Under the pieces are notes generated by a model that saw only the letters and a program-made list of their open reading frames with translations, did not search any database and was not told the DNA's origin. Shown here one piece after another: positions 61,156 to 64,000 of a stretch of DNA of 64,000 bases (the stretch's first letter is position 1; each line of letters begins with the position of its first letter). The position numbers and the translations under genes were made by a program. Origin of the DNA: Datnioides undecimradiatus (lineage: Eukaryota; Chordata; Actinopteri; Lobotiformes; Datnioididae); contig WARS01000007.1 of NCBI GenBank assembly GCA_008933995.1, forward strand, positions 7,436,923 to 7,500,922. The letters run 5' to 3'.

Positions 61156-62600
61156 CTCTGTATGTAAGCCATCTAAAAGAAATACTCTTTAGGTGAGTAG
61201 TGGGGGTAGTATTTTGGGTGGCCAATCAGACTTCAGGCATGACCACTTCCTGCTCGTGTGCTGAAATGTACTTAAACAGAAGGTCGAGTATGATCAGCCC
61301 AACAAAGGGTGAATAAAACTCACTTCAAATTGAATAAGGTTTGACTACGTGATCTTTCTAACGGAGCTGCTCCTCAACAAGTCAACACAGTATTTCTCAC
61401 CATACGGAGTCACATTACAGCTCTTGTTGAGTCTGTGGCGCATGTGACTCTCACCCTCTCACATGTCAGCAACACCCTGTTTTTGTCTGTGTGTCGTTCG
61501 ACCGTGGGGACCACCGACACGCTCTTCACACACTTTGCACACACTTGCAGACAGACACACACACATAATCTTTGAAAGAGGCTGCAACGTCAGTCAATGT
61601 GAGTAAACAGCAGTTACTCTAAGACAACCATCCTGATCATTTACTTAAGTCTGCAATATTTTTTTTTTCGACCACTTACGGGAAGTGCAAACAAATTGTG
61701 GACATACACTGGGATATTATCAGCATATTGAGTTCATATAATACGCATCAAGCAGACACAGAGCAACATTATTATTCCTTTCAAGTCATGTGTGTTTACC
61801 TGATGTGAAGGACCAACATTCATGGTTGTTTCAGCTCTGATTTGGTCTCTTCCAGCTCCTCACCCAATACTGCACAAATATTTGGCTTTGTGGCATGTTG
61901 TAGTGGGTCTCTAGAGGCACTCTATTGTCTTAGGCAATATTGTTTGGATTGTGTGAAGGGGGGCAACAGTTGAAACAGTCTGAATCACGAACACAGCAAT
62001 ATGCTTCCCCTTTTCTCTAGAAAAGACTGTCAAACAGTCCTGATGTTTGTGCTGCATATCAACAGTTGTCTTATGTCCTCACTTCCTTAGCTATACAGAA
62101 GATCAGAGCTACTGCTATTGAATAAACTAGTAAATAAACACCTTGTGTCTTTTTTTGTTTGTTTGTTTTTTACATCTGTGCAATGCAGCAATATAAAAGC
62201 CATACGACACGGACATGTTGATGTGTCACTGTGTATACGGACATAAACACGGGGCAGCGAAACATAATATAGACAGACACTGGTGGAACATATTTAAGGT
62301 GTGGGAGGCTGCAATTTGACTTCATCATGTCCAAGATAAGTAACAGTGGTGTATGTTTTGTACCAGTTGTAGTAAAAAAAAAAATGGGACGTGGAGGCGA
62401 GCTCAGTCTTGTGGGACTGCAATCTGCAAAACAAAGCCTCTGGCTGACATTCCCTGCCACAGCTCAGCTGAGACAGCGGCCCTGCTGCCAGAAGGTTAGA
62501 GGTTTATGAATGTCTGCTACAGGTAATAGAAAAACAAAAAGACAGACTGTGAAGCTACAGTGTAGAATCTGCATTGATTAATGCTGAGAAAGAAAATAAA

Positions 62601-62620
62601 TGGCCACTAGATGGCGACCA
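62601..62620 (+). promoter_or_regulatory. CTCF-like site, plus orientation
   Basis: TGGCCACTAGATGGCGACCA fits the CTCF consensus read on the plus strand. Confidence 0.55.
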
Positions 62621-63459
62621 CAACTCACACGTTTGTAGGCCTCATTCTTTATTGGCTACAATCCAGTCTGGTCGTTGGTCCTGTTATCTGGAACAAAGTC
62701 TGCTTTGACCTGAGGCCTCATAGTAAAACAAATTAAGAAACGTCCTTATTGTCCTTGGACTAGATGTGGGCTTTATCAGTGCGGTAGGTTTTTTTTCTGC
62801 TTTTATTTTGGATTTGGATTTTCTTGAGTTTTATACATTATGGTATAGACATGTCACTCATCTATTATAGAACTTGTCACTTGTTGCTGCATGTATTTGA
62901 TTTTTAACAACATTGAGTTTACGTGTAATGAAATTAGATAAAGTCCACATGATTAAGTGGCATAACATACAATAAGAACCCAGTGTGGTTTTAAATTGTA
63001 CTTGTGATAAAAACAAAAGATCTTGTAAAATCTGGGCAGCATATTTTGAGATATTTGCAGGATGAATGCGGCGTTAAATACACGGTTTGTTGACAGTGTG
63101 CAAACAGAGTGAGGGAACATTTCTGTTTGATCCATGGAGTTGAGTTTATATTTACACATAAAATAGATAATACATTTTAAAAAAAACAAGGGTGACTAAT
63201 AATAACACTAAATAATTAATAACTGTCTTGAATTAAGATACTGTGTTTCTGGCTGTGAAATGTGGATTAAATTTATACTTAAATAGTGGCATACATAGAA
63301 AATCGGTATTAATTCTAGTGTCAAATCAGTAAAAAAAAAAAAAAATGGGCAAAATGCGTATTTTTGTGAACTTTGTCCAAATCATGCAGACTCAGCCTCT
63401 GATGACAGGTTGACCAACTGTGACGCAACTGCTCCTGACACAAGCCAATGTAAACTATA

Positions 63460-63486
63460 TTATTTATTTATTTATTTATTTATTTT
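63460..63486. repeat. (TTTA)n microsatellite
   Basis: About six tandem TTTA units. Confidence 0.9.
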
Positions 63487-64000
63487 TATCAGAACAGCAT
63501 CATAAGTCCCTCTTTGTACCTTTCCGCACTCAAAGCAAACAGGATTGTAAAAAAAAGTTTTACTGGAAATAAGCTCACAGTGTTGTTGGAAACATTTAAG
63601 TACAGAGAAAAGAACGCAACAGAGACCAACTGGCTTTGGACTGGAGCTGGGGAAACAGAACACTGGGTCTCTGTTCATGGCTCATTGTGTGAACAGAGGC
63701 GGGAAAAATGTGGTTCACATTTGATGGATTAGCGTTTCTTCACTGTGGGAATTCCTGAACTCTGGGATCTGTTGAGTAACCTCCCTGCTTGTGGATTATA
63801 TGAACCTGAGTGTTGCAGTGCTGGACCAGATGAGAGGGCTGAACTCTGAGAAGCACATTATGAAGGTACTGTCAATTCCACAACTCTTGAAGCATTCAGA
63901 CTTGGTGCCACTATTATATTAAAACTTAAGTGTTGTTCTGTAGAAGTATTGACTTGGTTCTGTAAGACAGAAAAGGTTTATCCTATGTTTGTTGACTCAC

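Larger units (their letters stand above)
60575..64000. other. Upstream intergenic DNA, no gene seen
   Basis: Contains an (AC)n microsatellite at 61115-61154, a CTCF-like site at 62601-62620 and a (TTTA)n tract at 63460-63486. ORFs of up to 109 codons arise from the AC repeat or are short and domainless. Confidence 0.5.

Overview
The window looks like teleost fish nuclear DNA. Evidence: compact multi-exon vertebrate genes with GT-AG introns, a fish type-II growth hormone receptor, many CA/GT microsatellites, and several repeats of kinds common in fish genomes. No operons, ribosome binding sites, CRISPR arrays, tRNA or rRNA genes were seen.

Layout. (1) 1-26.2 kb is non-coding: repeat fragments, microsatellites, a clean 442-bp solo LTR (10968-11409) and several TAAT-rich blocks that look like conserved non-coding elements. 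(2) 26.2-34.2 kb holds two GADD45-gamma-type genes facing each other head to head. The left gene (minus strand, 27028-27684) and right gene (plus strand, 32158-32863) differ in promoter and first exon. From the acceptor of their second exon through the stop codon and about 0.4 kb beyond, they are a 1,028-bp inverted repeat with only 2 mismatches. This is the most striking feature and is best explained by recent gene conversion. The spacer and downstream flank carry repeated SOX (ACAATAG), E-box (CAGATG/CATCTG) and POU octamer motifs. (3) 35.0-60.3 kb holds three genes in tandem on the minus strand: nim1k (434-aa kinase), ccdc152 (266-aa coiled coil) and a growth hormone receptor of the GHR2/ghrb type (585 aa, eight coding exons, probable non-coding exon 1 near 60.2 kb). 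(4) 60.4-64 kb is non-coding.

Function. GADD45 proteins are small stress and differentiation regulators that bind MTK1/MEKK4, PCNA, p21 and CDK1-cyclin B. NIM1 is an AMPK-related kinase. GHR is the JAK2-coupled receptor of the growth axis. No shared pathway is claimed; linkage of nim1k, ccdc152 and ghr is synteny shared with human chromosome 5p, whereas human GADD45G lies on 9q. Four good CTCF-like sites (19.9 kb +, 44.9 kb -, 60.4 kb -, 62.6 kb +) suggest domain structure: the first two converge around the gadd45 pair, nim1k and ccdc152, and the second sits between ccdc152 and ghrb.

All exon boundaries were read by eye from splice signals and reading-frame continuity; transcript ends are inferred only from TATA/CCAAT and AATAAA signals.
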